Shown: positions 45,778 to 54,663, counted from the stretch's first letter. The stretch is 64,000 nucleotides of DNA from Thermanaerosceptrum fracticalcis (GCF_000746025.2 NZ_CP045798.1:1412501-1476500), one strand, 5' to 3'. The notes: generated by a model from the sequence alone, not told the origin. Numbers and translations: made by a program.

Positions 45778-45790
45778 CTTTCCTCTCCAT

Positions 45791-45816
45791 ACAAAAACCC
45801 CCTAGTTTACAGGGGG
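45791..45816 (-). terminator. Terminator after the RRM protein gene
   Basis: CCCCCT/AGGGGG stem with a 7-base loop followed by T5 on the minus strand, 20 bp after the stop. Confidence 0.85.
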
Positions 45817-45836
45817 CAGATTCCAGTCGGTATTGA

Positions 45837-46088
45837 CTATTCAGCACGGACTTTTGCTTCATTGACGGTTAAGGTCCTTCCATTAAATTCCTTACCGTCC
45901 ATAGCAGCAATCATTTTTTCCGCATCTTCATCAGCCACTTCAACGAAACCGAAACCACGGGAACGACCTGTTTCTTTATCTTTGATGATCCGACTACTGA
46001 TAACTTGACCATGGTTACTAAAAGCTGCACTTAAATCCTCGGGAGTAGTTGCCCATGGCAGATTGCCCACATATAGTGTTTTAGCCAA
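45837..46088 (-). CDS. Single-RRM RNA-binding protein
   Basis: An 83-residue RNA recognition motif protein, AKTLYVGNLPWATTPEDL to the end, with RNP2 (LYVGNL) and RNP1 (RGFGFVEV) intact. Small RRM proteins occur in some Firmicutes, cyanobacteria and proteobacteria, often linked to cold or stress, but their targets are mostly unknown. The open frame reaches 46196, but the TTG at 46088 has GAGGTG 6 bases upstream and begins exactly at the domain, so a TTG start is proposed. It is inserted between nadD and yqeK, which are usually adjacent. Confidence 0.88.
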   Translation of the reverse strand: MAKTLYVGNLPWATTPEDLSAAFSNHGQVISSRIIKDKETGRSRGFGFVEVADEDAEKMIAAMDGKEFNGRTLTVNEAKVRAE

Positions 46089-46176
46089 TTCATTCACCTC
46101 ACTAAAGTATATAGGTATAAGCTTGTTTCTATTATGTGTTAAAGGAAGTATATTATACCCTGTGAAGAATGAACTG

Positions 46177-46821
46177 TTAAGTACGATATAATTCATTTTT
46201 ATAGATGAAATTTTCCACTGATTCCGGCAAAAGATACTTAATGGTACCTTTATTTTTGACTCTGTTGCGTATGTCCGTAGACGAGATAGCCATGGCAGGC
46301 ACTTCGAGAGGAATGATCTTTTTTAAGTGTTTGTCGGTCAACTTTTCCAGCAACTTGTATCGCAGCTCATTTAAATCAAAACCGGGCCGTGTCGCGGCAA
46401 TAAAGGTACAGTTTTCCAGCAGCTCTTCTACTTCTTTCCAGGTAACAATTTCCAGTATAGCATCGGCACCGGTAATAAAATAGAGTTCACTACCGGGATT
46501 AAGCAGGTCTTTAAAGTACCTGACGGTATCAATGGCAAAGGATTCACCGGGACGTTCCAATTCAACCCGGGAAACTTCAAAATAAGGATTAGGTGCGGTA
46601 GCCAATACCGTCATCAAGTAGCGAAACTCTTTACCGCTGATGGGCAGACCTTTTTTATGAGGAGGTTGTCCAGAAGGTACAAATATGACTTTATCCAGAC
46701 TAAACTCGGAACGGGCAGCTTCGGCCGTAACCAGGTGTCCTGAATGAATGGGGTCAAAAGTACCGCCCATCAGCCCTACCCGAGAGACTTTTTGTAAATG
46801 CAATTCTTCATGGTAATCCAT
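46177..46821 (-). CDS. nadD: Nicotinate-nucleotide adenylyltransferase (NadD)
   Basis: A 214-residue nucleotidyltransferase with VGLMGGTFDPIHSGHLVTAEAA (the GGTFDPIHxGH motif) and AISSTDIRNRVK (ISSTxIR motif) near the end. It joins ATP and nicotinate mononucleotide to deamido-NAD in NAD synthesis. The first 14 residues (MDYHEELHLQKVSR) are longer than in most members, where the protein starts 3-5 residues before the GGTFDPIH motif, but no better start codon is evident. Confidence 0.95.
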   Translation of the reverse strand: MDYHEELHLQKVSRVGLMGGTFDPIHSGHLVTAEAARSEFSLDKVIFVPSGQPPHKKGLPISGKEFRYLMTVLATAPNPYFEVSRVELERPGESFAIDTVRYFKDLLNPGSELYFITGADAILEIVTWKEVEELLENCTFIAATRPGFDLNELRYKLLEKLTDKHLKKIIPLEVPAMAISSTDIRNRVKNKGTIKYLLPESVENFIYKNELYRT

Positions 46822-46945
46822 ATCATACCTCTACACCACATTTTATATTAGTATAACATTCTTCATCATGGACTCTCAAGCTTCACTTTTGTAACAAACT
46901 GCCCACCACCTGCATAAGATAAAGCTGAAAAGGAGGTGGTGCTGC

Positions 46946-47050
46946 ATGGGATACAGGTTAAGACGTTTCCTCCGGCACTTGGAGTCCCGGCTTTACTGGC
47001 TGCAGCCTCATAAGCTCCTTTACTACAAAATAAGAAATATGTTCCGCTGA
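46946..47050 (+). CDS. Candidate 34-residue basic peptide
   Basis: An ATG preceded by AAAAGGAGGTGGTGCTGC, a near-perfect ribosome binding site, opens a 34-codon frame rich in Arg, Leu and Tyr (GYRLRRFLRHLESRLYW at the start; ends YKIRNMFR). The peptide is strongly basic and amphipathic. A terminator follows 90 bp later on the same strand. No homologue is known to me. The binding site is the main reason to believe it. Confidence 0.45.
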   Translation: MGYRLRRFLRHLESRLYWLQPHKLLYYKIRNMFR

Positions 47051-47066
47051 ACTAAAACAACTTTCC

Positions 47067-47262
47067 GATTTCCGACTGCCGACTTCCGATTTAAGACTTT
47101 CAGACCTGGAGCGAAGCAGCTATTGTTTTTCATAACACAAAGAGTCCGCTAGCATAATGCTAACAGACTCTTTTTCGTTTCCCACTAGTAACTAGGAACT
47201 AATAACTAGTAACTTATATTGCGGCCAACTACCAACTACCAACTATCAACTATTTTCTCACC
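47067..47262. repeat. Heptamer-repeat array downstream of proA
   Basis: CGATTTC, CGACTGC, CGACTTC and CGATTTA units lie at 47067-47095 and a GCGAAGCAGC element at 47111-47120. After a terminator hairpin come ACTAGTA, ACTAGGA, ACTAATA and ACTAGTA (47186-47213). CCAACTA twice and TCAACTA follow, running to the proA stop. On the minus strand the stop TAG is the first base triplet of a TAGTTGA unit. Confidence 0.8.
47139..47175 (+). terminator. Terminator inside the proA-distal repeat region
   Basis: AAAGAGTC/GACTCTTT outer stem with inner TAGCAT/ATGCTA stem, then T5. It serves the small ORF at 46946 or, read on the other strand, proBA. Confidence 0.8.
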
Positions 47263-48509
47263 TGTCCATCACCCTGAATGACGTATTTAATGGTCGTTAA
47301 CTCTTTTAGGCCCATGGGTCCCCGGGCATGGAGCTTCTGTGTGCTGATCCCTATTTCTGCACCAAAACCAAACTGAAAACCATCAGTAAAGCGAGTAGAA
47401 GCATTAACGTAAACCGCCGCCGCATCCACTTCCTTCAGAAAACGCCGGGAGTTACGGTAGCTTTCTGTAACAATTGCCTCTGAATGCTTAGTACCGAAAG
47501 TCCTGATATGCTGTAAGGCCTCATCCAAACTATCCACAACTTTCACAGCCAGGATCAGGTCTAAAAATTCCGCAGCGTAATCTTCCTCAGTAACAGCCTT
47601 AGCTTCGGGGAAAAGGGCCCTTGTCCGGTTACAACCGCGAATTTCTACTCCTAATTGTCTAAGACGTTTACCTGCTTTGGGTATAAAGTCCGCCGCTACT
47701 TTTTCGTGAACCAGCAAAGTTTCGGCAGCATTACAGACCGCAGGGCGCTGGCATTTGGCATTAATAATGATTTCTTCAGCCATGGCCAGATCGGCTTCAC
47801 TATCCACATAGACATGGCAGTTGCCTATACCAGTTTCTATGACGGGGACAGTACTGTTCTGCACCACCGTCTGAATAAGCCCGGCCCCACCCCTGGGGAT
47901 TAAAACATCCAAATATTCGTTGAGTTTCATCAGCTGGACTGCCACTTCCCGGTCGGGATTTTCGATCAATTGAATACTTCCCCGGGGAATCCAGGCGGAC
48001 TCGGCAGCCTGGCTGATGACACGGGTGATAGTGATATTGGAATGAAGGGCTTCCGATCCGCCCCGCAGAATAACGGCGTTCCCGGTTTTCAAACAAAGCC
48101 CTGCAGCGTCTACGGTAACATTGGGCCGCGCTTCATAAATAATACCAATCACACCCAGAGGAACGCGCATGCGGCCAATTTCAATGGCCTGGGCCCCCTT
48201 CCAGACAGCCTCTATTTCCCCAACAGGATCAGGTAAAGCTATTAACGCCCGTAAACCATGGGCCATCTCCTTAATACGGGACGGCGTAAGAAGCAGCCGG
48301 TCTAACATAGCATTGCCAATACCTTTTTCTTTGGCCCTATCTATATCCTTCTGGTTTGCCGCCAAAATTTCTTCCTCATGGCGTTCCAGGGCCTCTGCCA
48401 TAGCGGCCAGAGCCTGATTTTTCGTCTCGGTAGAAAGTGTACTTAAAAGAATGCTGGCCTCTTTAGCCAGCTGCCCCTTAATCTTCAACTCCTCACAAAG
48501 CACAGCCAA
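47250..48509 (-). CDS. proA: Gamma-glutamyl phosphate reductase (ProA)
   Basis: A 419-residue aldehyde-dehydrogenase-fold enzyme. LGVIGIIYEARPNVTVDAAGLCLKTGNAVILRGGSEA is the ProA signature, and the catalytic Cys is in NAKCQRPAVCNAAETLLVH. It reduces glutamyl 5-phosphate to the semialdehyde in proline synthesis using NADPH. It follows proB by 7 bp. Its stop codon and 3' flank are formed by TAGTTGG-type heptamers. Confidence 0.96.
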   Translation of the reverse strand: MAVLCEELKIKGQLAKEASILLSTLSTETKNQALAAMAEALERHEEEILAANQKDIDRAKEKGIGNAMLDRLLLTPSRIKEMAHGLRALIALPDPVGEIEAVWKGAQAIEIGRMRVPLGVIGIIYEARPNVTVDAAGLCLKTGNAVILRGGSEALHSNITITRVISQAAESAWIPRGSIQLIENPDREVAVQLMKLNEYLDVLIPRGGAGLIQTVVQNSTVPVIETGIGNCHVYVDSEADLAMAEEIIINAKCQRPAVCNAAETLLVHEKVAADFIPKAGKRLRQLGVEIRGCNRTRALFPEAKAVTEEDYAAEFLDLILAVKVVDSLDEALQHIRTFGTKHSEAIVTESYRNSRRFLKEVDAAAVYVNASTRFTDGFQFGFGAEIGISTQKLHARGPMGLKELTTIKYVIQGDGQVRK

Positions 48510-48516
48510 ACCTCCT

Positions 48517-49647
48517 TTAAGTTCTCAAGGTTAAATTATCCCGGTGTATTACTTCATCATAATCCTTATGTCCCAAAATAGACATGATCTCTTTGGTCTG
48601 GGCCCCTTTAATTTTCTCGATATCTTCGGAACTGTAATTCACAATCCCGCGCGCAATCTCTCCGTTTTGTCCCCAAAGACTCACTACACTGCCCGGCGGG
48701 AATTCCCCTTCAACCTTAGTAATACCGCTTGGCAATAAGCTTTTCCCCCTGGTAAGAATAGCCTTCTCCGCTCCCTCATCAAGCCAAATGGTACCATTTA
48801 TCCGTGAACCAAAAGCAATCCAGCGTTTGCGTGCGCCAATCCTGTGGTCACGGGGTACAAATAATGTTCCTGGATAATCACCGGACACAATCTCCCGTAA
48901 AACATTCTTACGGGAGCCGTTGGTAATGACCATAGGAATACCGGAGTTACAGGCAATTTTCGCAGCCTGTATTTTGGTGAACATACCACCACTGCCCAAT
49001 TTGGAACCGGGATCACCGGCCAGCCCCTCTACCTGGGGAGTTATCTCCTCTACCAGGTTGATCAGGGTAGCTGAGGGATCTTTACGGGGGTCTGCCGTAT
49101 ATAACCCTTCAATATCAGACAGGAGGACAAGGAGATCGGCATCGACCAGCCCTGCCACCAAAGCTGCCAGGGTATCATTATCGCCAAATTTAATTTCTTC
49201 GAAGACTACCGTATCGTTTTCATTAATAATCGGTGTGACCCCAAACCTCAGTAAAGTTAAAAGGGTATTCCTACCGTTGAGATAACGCTCACGGTGGGCA
49301 ATGTCATCCTTGGTCAGCAAAACCTGGGCCACTGTTTCGCCATATTCACCAAAGAGTTTTTCATACATGTGCATGAGAATACCCTGTCCAATAGCCGCCA
49401 GGGCCTGTTTTTCCGGCATGGTTTTGGGACGTTCAGAAAGCCCCATTTTTCCCATACCGGCACCTACGGCACCGGATGTGACCAGGATTACTTCTCTGCC
49501 CTGGTGGCGCAGATCCACCATTTCCCTGACGAGACTTTCTAAACGAAACAAATTGAGCTTACCGGTGGAGTGAGTTAAAGTACTGGTTCCTACCTTAACC
49601 ACAATCCGGTGAGCTCTGATTAAAAGTTCCCTAAATTTCTCATCCAT
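48517..49647 (-). CDS. proB: Glutamate 5-kinase (ProB)
   Basis: A 376-residue kinase. An amino-acid kinase domain (RIVVKVGTSTLTHSTGKLN; VTSGAVGAGMGKMG; NENDTV; SDIEGLYTADPRKDP) is followed by a C-terminal PUA domain (GKSLLPSGITKVEGEFPPGSVVSLWG). It phosphorylates glutamate as the first and feedback-controlled step of proline synthesis. The frame is open to 49695, but that start lies inside yhbY and the extra residues look random. The ATG at 49647 has AGGTGAT upstream and gives MDEKFREL. Confidence 0.95.
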   Translation of the reverse strand: MDEKFRELLIRAHRIVVKVGTSTLTHSTGKLNLFRLESLVREMVDLRHQGREVILVTSGAVGAGMGKMGLSERPKTMPEKQALAAIGQGILMHMYEKLFGEYGETVAQVLLTKDDIAHRERYLNGRNTLLTLLRFGVTPIINENDTVVFEEIKFGDNDTLAALVAGLVDADLLVLLSDIEGLYTADPRKDPSATLINLVEEITPQVEGLAGDPGSKLGSGGMFTKIQAAKIACNSGIPMVITNGSRKNVLREIVSGDYPGTLFVPRDHRIGARKRWIAFGSRINGTIWLDEGAEKAILTRGKSLLPSGITKVEGEFPPGSVVSLWGQNGEIARGIVNYSSEDIEKIKGAQTKEIMSILGHKDYDEVIHRDNLTLRT

Positions 49648-49678
49648 TTCTCTATCACCTGGTTTCTCTCCTGTGTAA

Positions 49679-49972
49679 TCAACTGGGCAGCTCAATTGAA
49701 GGTTTTTTTAAGGAACGACGGTAGTACAATAGATTCCTGCCGATTACCTGTACCAACTCTGAATTTGTGGCTTCAGCCAGCTGTTCAGCAATCTCACGGG
49801 GTTCAAGAGGGGCATTATTGATTACCCGGATTTTTACAAGTTCCCGGGCTTCCAAAGCTTCGTCCAGCTGCTGAACCAAAGTATCTCCTATACCACCCTT
49901 GCCTATCTGAATAACAGGATCAATCCCTGTACCCAGGGCCCGCAAAAACCTTCGCTGTTTACCGGTAAGCAT
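49679..49972 (-). CDS. yhbY: YhbY family RNA-binding protein (CRM domain)
   Basis: A 97-residue CRS1-YhbY domain protein: LTGKQRRFLRALGTGIDPVIQIGKGGIGD, with the GKGG motif, and VQVIGRNLLYYRR at the end. It associates with pre-50S particles in other bacteria. It begins the yhbY-proB-proA run; yhbY and proB are separated by 31 bp. In many Firmicutes obgE lies next to this group but it is not found here. Confidence 0.94.
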   Translation of the reverse strand: MLTGKQRRFLRALGTGIDPVIQIGKGGIGDTLVQQLDEALEARELVKIRVINNAPLEPREIAEQLAEATNSELVQVIGRNLLYYRRSLKKPSIELPS

Positions 49973-50073
49973 TTAACTACCAGTATCCTCTTTAAGGGAT
50001 ACCGGTATCACACCTCCTTAAAGCCAATTAGTAGATTTATTATATCAATATCTCGCCATTCTTACTAGTGAAA

Positions 50074-51270
50074 TCATTCATAGCGCAAGGCTTCAATGGG
50101 GTCTAATTTGGCCGCCTTGTTGGCAGGGTAAATACCGAAAAAGATTCCGATGGAAGCGGAAAAGAAAAAGGCAATAAAAATGGTACCCGGTGTAATCAAG
50201 GGCGGCCACTTGGCGATTAAAGCCACGGCCAAAGCCCCCCCTGTGCCTAAAATGGTTCCAATGGTTCCTCCCACCAGACATATAACTACGGCTTCAATCA
50301 AGAACTGGACGAGAATATCCCTCCTTCGCGCGCCTAAAGCCATTCTGATGCCGATCTCCCTGGTCCGCTCCGTAACGGAAACAAGCATAATATTCATCAC
50401 ACCAATACCGCCTACCAGGAGGGAAATCCCCGCGATAGAACCAATGATCAAGGCGATAATCCCCAGGATTTTATTGGCTGTAGCCACTTCCTGATCCAGG
50501 CTGTACCCCCGGTATTTTCCTTCATTGCGATGTCTCTTGTGCAGGAGTTTTACAATCTGGTCTATAGTCTCCTGTACCTCTTCTTTACTGTAGGTCTGCC
50601 CTTCTATCTGAATTCGTAAGTTACGGAAAAGAGTCTCGCCTGTATGAAAAGGAATGGTAGCCTCTTTCGGCGGATCGCCGCCAAAGCCCAGGGCATTTGA
50701 GGGATCGTTTTTCACCACACCGATGACAATGAAGGGTGTATTCATGAGATAAACCTGTTTACCCAGGGCTGATTCACCTGAAAAGTAGGTCTTGGCTAAT
50801 TCCTCATTGATCACCGCCACACGCCGCCTGCTGTTATTCTCCTCGGAGGTAAAATAACGCCCTTCCACAAGTTCCAAATTTCGTATGCTTTTATAATCCT
50901 GACCGGTACAGATAATGGTGGTCTTTTCTTTCTGTCTGCCCACCTGGGTCATGATGGAAAGATAGCTGGTAGGAGCCACGGCTTTCACAGTAGGCACAAT
51001 GTTTTTTATGGCCTCAACATCCTCCAGGGTGATTAGATCCTGTCTGGTAATAGGGGTAGTGGCATTGCGGCTGGAAGGGTAAACCACAAAAAGATTAGTA
51101 CCCATACTTTCCAAAGAAGAAAGAATAGCAGCACGCCCACCCTGTCCAATGGTCACTACAGCAATAACTGCCGCTACTCCAATAATTATGCCCAGCATGG
51201 TTAAGGCAGACCTTAATTTATTTACCCAGATACCTTCCAAAGCAACCTTAATACTCTCTAGAATATCCAA
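50074..51270 (-). CDS. MacB-type ABC transporter permease
   Basis: A 398-residue permease with an N-terminal membrane segment (about 20-40), a large extracytoplasmic MacB-PCD domain (about 45-265) and three C-terminal FtsX segments (LLVGGIGVMNIMLVSVTERTREIGIRMALGARRRDIL is the loop signature). The family works as a mechanotransmission exporter driven by the partner ATPase. The gene lies 3 bp after the ATPase gene, and with the adaptor forms a complete Gram-positive MacAB-like set. The substrate is unknown; antimicrobial peptides or macrolides are typical. Confidence 0.92.
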   Translation of the reverse strand: MDILESIKVALEGIWVNKLRSALTMLGIIIGVAAVIAVVTIGQGGRAAILSSLESMGTNLFVVYPSSRNATTPITRQDLITLEDVEAIKNIVPTVKAVAPTSYLSIMTQVGRQKEKTTIICTGQDYKSIRNLELVEGRYFTSEENNSRRRVAVINEELAKTYFSGESALGKQVYLMNTPFIVIGVVKNDPSNALGFGGDPPKEATIPFHTGETLFRNLRIQIEGQTYSKEEVQETIDQIVKLLHKRHRNEGKYRGYSLDQEVATANKILGIIALIIGSIAGISLLVGGIGVMNIMLVSVTERTREIGIRMALGARRRDILVQFLIEAVVICLVGGTIGTILGTGGALAVALIAKWPPLITPGTIFIAFFFSASIGIFFGIYPANKAAKLDPIEALRYE

Positions 51271-51273
51271 TTA

Positions 51274-52008
51274 TTACACCTCCCCGGCAGGAGGAAGTGC
51301 GGCCAGAGTTGTCCGGGCCGATATGGGAGTCAGTACTTCCTCATCTTTAATAATCACGCCGTCCCGAAAATGGACAATACGCCTGGTGTGATCAGCGATT
51401 TCCCGTTCATGGGTAACAATGATGATGGTCACACCCTCCTCCTGGTTTAACTGCTGGAAGATGTCCATGATTTCTTCCCCGGAACGGGTATCCAGGTTAC
51501 CGGTGGGTTCGTCGGCTAAAATAATGGCAGGATTATTCACTAAGGCCCTGGCAATAGCCACCCGCTGTCTTTGTCCGCCGGACAATTCGTTGGGACGGTG
51601 ATGAATCCTGTCTGCCAAACCTACCTTGTCCAATGCTTTTAAAGCCCGCTCCCTTCTTTCTTTGGCGGGTATCCCGGCATAAATCATGGGAAGCTCTACG
51701 TTTTTCAAGGCTGTGAGACGGGGGAGCAAGTTGAAAGTCTGAAAAACAAAACCTATTTTATGGTTACGTATTTTGGCCAGCTCCTTCTCCTGTAAAGTGG
51801 AAACATCCACCCCGTCAATAATATACGAGCCGGAGGTGGCCCTGTCCAAACAGCCCAAAATATTCATCATGGTAGATTTCCCCGAGCCCGAAGGTCCCAT
51901 AATGGCTACCATGCTTCCCTTTGCCACTTCTAAATTAATCCCTTTTAAAGCGGTGACGGAGATAGCTCCCGTCCGGTAAACCTTTGTGAGATTACTTATT
52001 TTTATCAT
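51274..52008 (-). CDS. MacB/LolD-type ABC transporter ATP-binding protein
   Basis: A 244-residue ATPase: Walker [11 protein letters not shown]-loop [20 protein letters not shown], signature [19 protein letters not shown], Walker [12 protein letters not shown] and switch His VTHE. The LolD/MacB/FtsE branch is shown by the [16 protein letters not shown] surrounding. It overlaps the adaptor gene by 17 bp and precedes the permease by 3 bp. The final 20 residues after the H-loop domain form an extended tail. Confidence 0.94.
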   Translation of the reverse strand: MIKISNLTKVYRTGAISVTALKGINLEVAKGSMVAIMGPSGSGKSTMMNILGCLDRATSGSYIIDGVDVSTLQEKELAKIRNHKIGFVFQTFNLLPRLTALKNVELPMIYAGIPAKERRERALKALDKVGLADRIHHRPNELSGGQRQRVAIARALVNNPAIILADEPTGNLDTRSGEEIMDIFQQLNQEEGVTIIIVTHEREIADHTRRIVHFRDGVIIKDEEVLTPISARTTLAALPPAGEV

Positions 52009-53188
52009 TAGTCTTCACCCTGGTATTATCTTTAAGCTTTTCCTGGGAAGTAATGATGACCAGCTCACCCTGTGCCAATCCTTCTGTGATTTCCTGGTAC
52101 AATTCCGTGCTGAGTCCTTTTTTCACCTCACGCAGTACGGCTAAGCCATCCTGGTAGACAAACACTACATCTTTACCATCCCGCTGCAGCAGGGCTTCAA
52201 TAGGCACAATCAAAGCGTCAGCTTTTTTATCTGTTAAAATCTTTACGTTCACACTATAGCCAGGTTTTAACTCTTCTACTTTTTCCGTCAGGGTTAATTT
52301 CACTTTTACCCTGTTTTCTGAACCAGTGGTGGTTTGCTCCACTTCGGCCTGGGGGGCAACTTGAGTAATCTCCCCGCTAAATTTCTTCTCCCGCAGTCCT
52401 TCACTGCTGATTTGCGCCTTTTGGCCGATTTTCAGTTTGAGGGCATCATATTCATTTACGGAACAATTTACTTCCAGGGTATGGACATCGCCAATACTGG
52501 CAATAAACATCCCCGGTGTCACGGGTTGATTCTCCTTGACCCCAATTTTCAGTACTGTACCGTCAAAGGGACTGGTAATCACAGTGCTGGTCGCAACCTC
52601 CCGGGCTCCCTGCAAGGCCAGTTTAGCTTTATTAACCTGGGCTTCCAGGGCCTTCAAGTCTATAGCTGCCAGCTGGTTTTCCAGGCTGGCTACCTCCAGC
52701 CTGTATCCTTCTATTTCCTTCAGGGCCACGGCCCCCAGTTCATACAACTGTTCCTGGCGCTGGAGATTCTTTTGGGCATCTTCCAGTTTCTTTTCCAGGA
52801 AAAGCTTATTACTCAGCCCTTTCCGGTATTCGCTTTCCTGCAGGGCCAGTGTACTTTCGGCCTGCCCCAAATCTAGTAAAGCCTGGCTGTCATCAAGAAT
52901 GACGATTGGCTCCCCCTGGGTTACTTTTGTCCCGGGTTCTTTTAGGATTTCCTTCACCGTAGTGGCCGCTTTGGCATAATATTCTTTCTGCTGTGCAGGC
53001 TGTAAAGTGCCTGTGGTGTAAATATTGGCTTCTAAATCCTGCTTTTTAACCTGGGCAGTTTTTACGATGATTACACTTTTATTACTCTGTCCGCTCCATA
53101 CCTTGTAAGATACTAAGCCTAATATAAGTAACAGGATGGTTCCCGTGACTAACCACTTCTTACGTGGTAATTGCCAAGCCAAATGCAA
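51992..53188 (-). CDS. MacA-like (HlyD family) membrane-fusion adaptor
   Basis: A 398-residue adaptor. N-terminal membrane anchor ([20 protein letters not shown], about 13-32), a split biotinyl-lipoyl domain ([35 protein letters not shown]), an alpha-helical hairpin (about 110-190) and beta-barrel and membrane-proximal domains. It links to the outside face of the MacB-like permease. Having all three parts in one overlapping operon argues for a working exporter. The repeat array at 53244 lies just upstream, before pspC. Confidence 0.93.
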   Translation of the reverse strand: MHLAWQLPRKKWLVTGTILLLILGLVSYKVWSGQSNKSVIIVKTAQVKKQDLEANIYTTGTLQPAQQKEYYAKAATTVKEILKEPGTKVTQGEPIVILDDSQALLDLGQAESTLALQESEYRKGLSNKLFLEKKLEDAQKNLQRQEQLYELGAVALKEIEGYRLEVASLENQLAAIDLKALEAQVNKAKLALQGAREVATSTVITSPFDGTVLKIGVKENQPVTPGMFIASIGDVHTLEVNCSVNEYDALKLKIGQKAQISSEGLREKKFSGEITQVAPQAEVEQTTTGSENRVKVKLTLTEKVEELKPGYSVNVKILTDKKADALIVPIEALLQRDGKDVVFVYQDGLAVLREVKKGLSTELYQEITEGLAQGELVIITSQEKLKDNTRVKTNDKNK

Positions 53189-53243
53189 AGCTCTCTCCCT
53201 CCACCCTGGTTTATATTAATATGAAACTAATATACGGCTTCGT

Positions 53244-53278
53244 GAACAGTGAACCGTTAACCGTAAACAGTGACAGTA
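53244..53278. repeat. Heptamer array upstream of the exporter operon
   Basis: Five units in phase: GAACAGT, GAACCGT, TAACCGT, AAACAGT and GACAGTA. A GGCTTCG element sits just before them at 53237-53243. The gap between pspC and the adaptor gene is 152 bp and holds no gene. Confidence 0.7.
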
Positions 53279-53340
53279 GTCAAACACCCTTTTCGGCAAA
53301 AGTCACACTTTACTGTACAATTTAAAATCATGGTCGGAAA

Positions 53341-53544
53341 CTAACTTATAGTATAAAAGGGCTCCTCGGGAATAATGATCCAGCATAGAATATAGAACAG
53401 TACTCCTGTTCCCATCATGAAAACAGCGGCAGCCCATAAAAGACGAATGAGGGTTACGTCGATGTTAAAATATTCTGCCAAACCGCCACATACACCACCC
53501 AGCATTTTTTTAGTATGGGACCGGTATAATTTTTTCTCTGCCAT
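53341..53544 (-). CDS. PspC domain protein
   Basis: A 67-residue stand-alone PspC domain: KKLYRSHTKKMLGGVCGGLAEYFNIDVTLIRLLWAAAVFMMGTGVLFYILCWIIIP. The basic N-terminus is cytosolic and one or two hydrophobic segments span the membrane. PspC proteins take part in envelope-stress sensing, although stand-alone copies in Firmicutes are of unclear role. An AGGAGG lies just upstream. It precedes the MacAB-like exporter genes on the same strand, which fits an envelope-stress theme. Confidence 0.9.
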   Translation of the reverse strand: MAEKKLYRSHTKKMLGGVCGGLAEYFNIDVTLIRLLWAAAVFMMGTGVLFYILCWIIIPEEPFYTIS

Positions 53545-53673
53545 TTTGCATTCCTCCTAATAGCGTTATCTAGAAACACCAAAGGCTTATCAATAATTGC
53601 AGTATGAATTTGTTTTACTGATTATCTATTATATAATTATTTCTACCAAATTAAAATAAAAGGGGATTTGTTA

Positions 53674-54567
53674 ATGGACATACACTTTTTGTCAAAGGAA
53701 ACGGCCTATATCGATGCGGGAGTAAATTTAGGATTAATCTGCAGTGGAGAAAAGTCAATCTTGATTGATGCCGGAATTGAGGTAAGTGTAGCTAAGAAAG
53801 TTCTAAAACTGATTAATGAAAAGAATTTGAAGCTGTCGGGTCTTATTTTGACTCATGCCCATGCTGACCACACGGGAGGTGCAGCTTACATAAAAAACAG
53901 TTTAAACATACCGGTTATAAGCTCTTTTCAAGAGAAACCTTTCATAGAACATCCTCATCTGGAACCCTTTTACCTGTTCGGAGGGGCCACCCCTTTAAAG
54001 ACTATGGAAAATAAATTTCTCCAGGCCCCTCCTTGCTCTGTTGATATCTGCCTGGAACCAGGTAAGCAAGACCTCCTGGGTTTTGCTGTTGATGTTATCC
54101 CTCTACCCGGCCACACTCCCGGACAAATAGGGATCGCTTATGAAGGAACTTTATACCTGGCCGATGCCCTTTTCGCCCCGGAAATACTGGCTAAACATGG
54201 CCTCCCTTATTTCGTGGACATAGGGGCTGTCTTACATACTCTGGGCAAACTCTCTGAGAGTTCTTATGACTTTTACGTTCCCTCCCATGGCAGTGTGGTT
54301 GAAAACCCGGTAGAATTAACGCTTGTCAACAAAAAATTCCTGGAGGAATTACTGGACATGGTACTGGGCCACCTTAAAGAGCCGCACACCACAACAGAAC
54401 TGCTGGGGAAAATACTCCGGGAGAAAAATATAACCATTAACAATCCCTCCTCCTTCTACCTGATGCAGGCCAGCCTCCAGGCCTTGCTGAGTTACCTGGT
54501 CAACACGGGGAAAATCAATGTGGTCTATTGCGATAACCTCCTCTGCTGGCATAGAAACCAATCCTAA
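53674..54567 (+). CDS. MBL-fold metallo-hydrolase
   Basis: About 297 residues. The metal-binding motif LILTHAHADHTGGAAYI (HxHxDH), the GHTPGQIGIAY histidine, the ADALF Asp and the C-terminal VPSHGSVVE histidine are present. So the binuclear centre is complete, in the glyoxalase-II-like branch. A C-terminal winged-helix-like extension (about 215-297, YLMQASLQALLSYLVNTGKINVVY) is typical of LACTB2-like or single-domain thioester/RNase-type members. The ATG at 53674 has AAGGGG 8 bases upstream; a TTG at 53668 is less likely. The substrate is unknown. Confidence 0.88.
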   Translation: MDIHFLSKETAYIDAGVNLGLICSGEKSILIDAGIEVSVAKKVLKLINEKNLKLSGLILTHAHADHTGGAAYIKNSLNIPVISSFQEKPFIEHPHLEPFYLFGGATPLKTMENKFLQAPPCSVDICLEPGKQDLLGFAVDVIPLPGHTPGQIGIAYEGTLYLADALFAPEILAKHGLPYFVDIGAVLHTLGKLSESSYDFYVPSHGSVVENPVELTLVNKKFLEELLDMVLGHLKEPHTTTELLGKILREKNITINNPSSFYLMQASLQALLSYLVNTGKINVVYCDNLLCWHRNQS

Positions 54568-54606
54568 ATAATGTAGACGAAAAAGAGAGCAAAAATATTT
54601 CAGGCA

Positions 54607-54663
54607 CCGGGATAATTTCCCGGGGACTTTTCATTAAAGAAAAAACCGGAGAAAGCTCCGGTT
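54607..54663 (+). terminator. Two hairpins after the MBL gene
   Basis: CCGGGA/TCCCGG (54607-54623) is followed by a T-rich run. AACCGGAG/CTCCGGTT (54644-54663) has a preceding A run that would act on the minus strand. Together they make a bidirectional stop between the MBL gene and the IS110 element. Confidence 0.7.
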
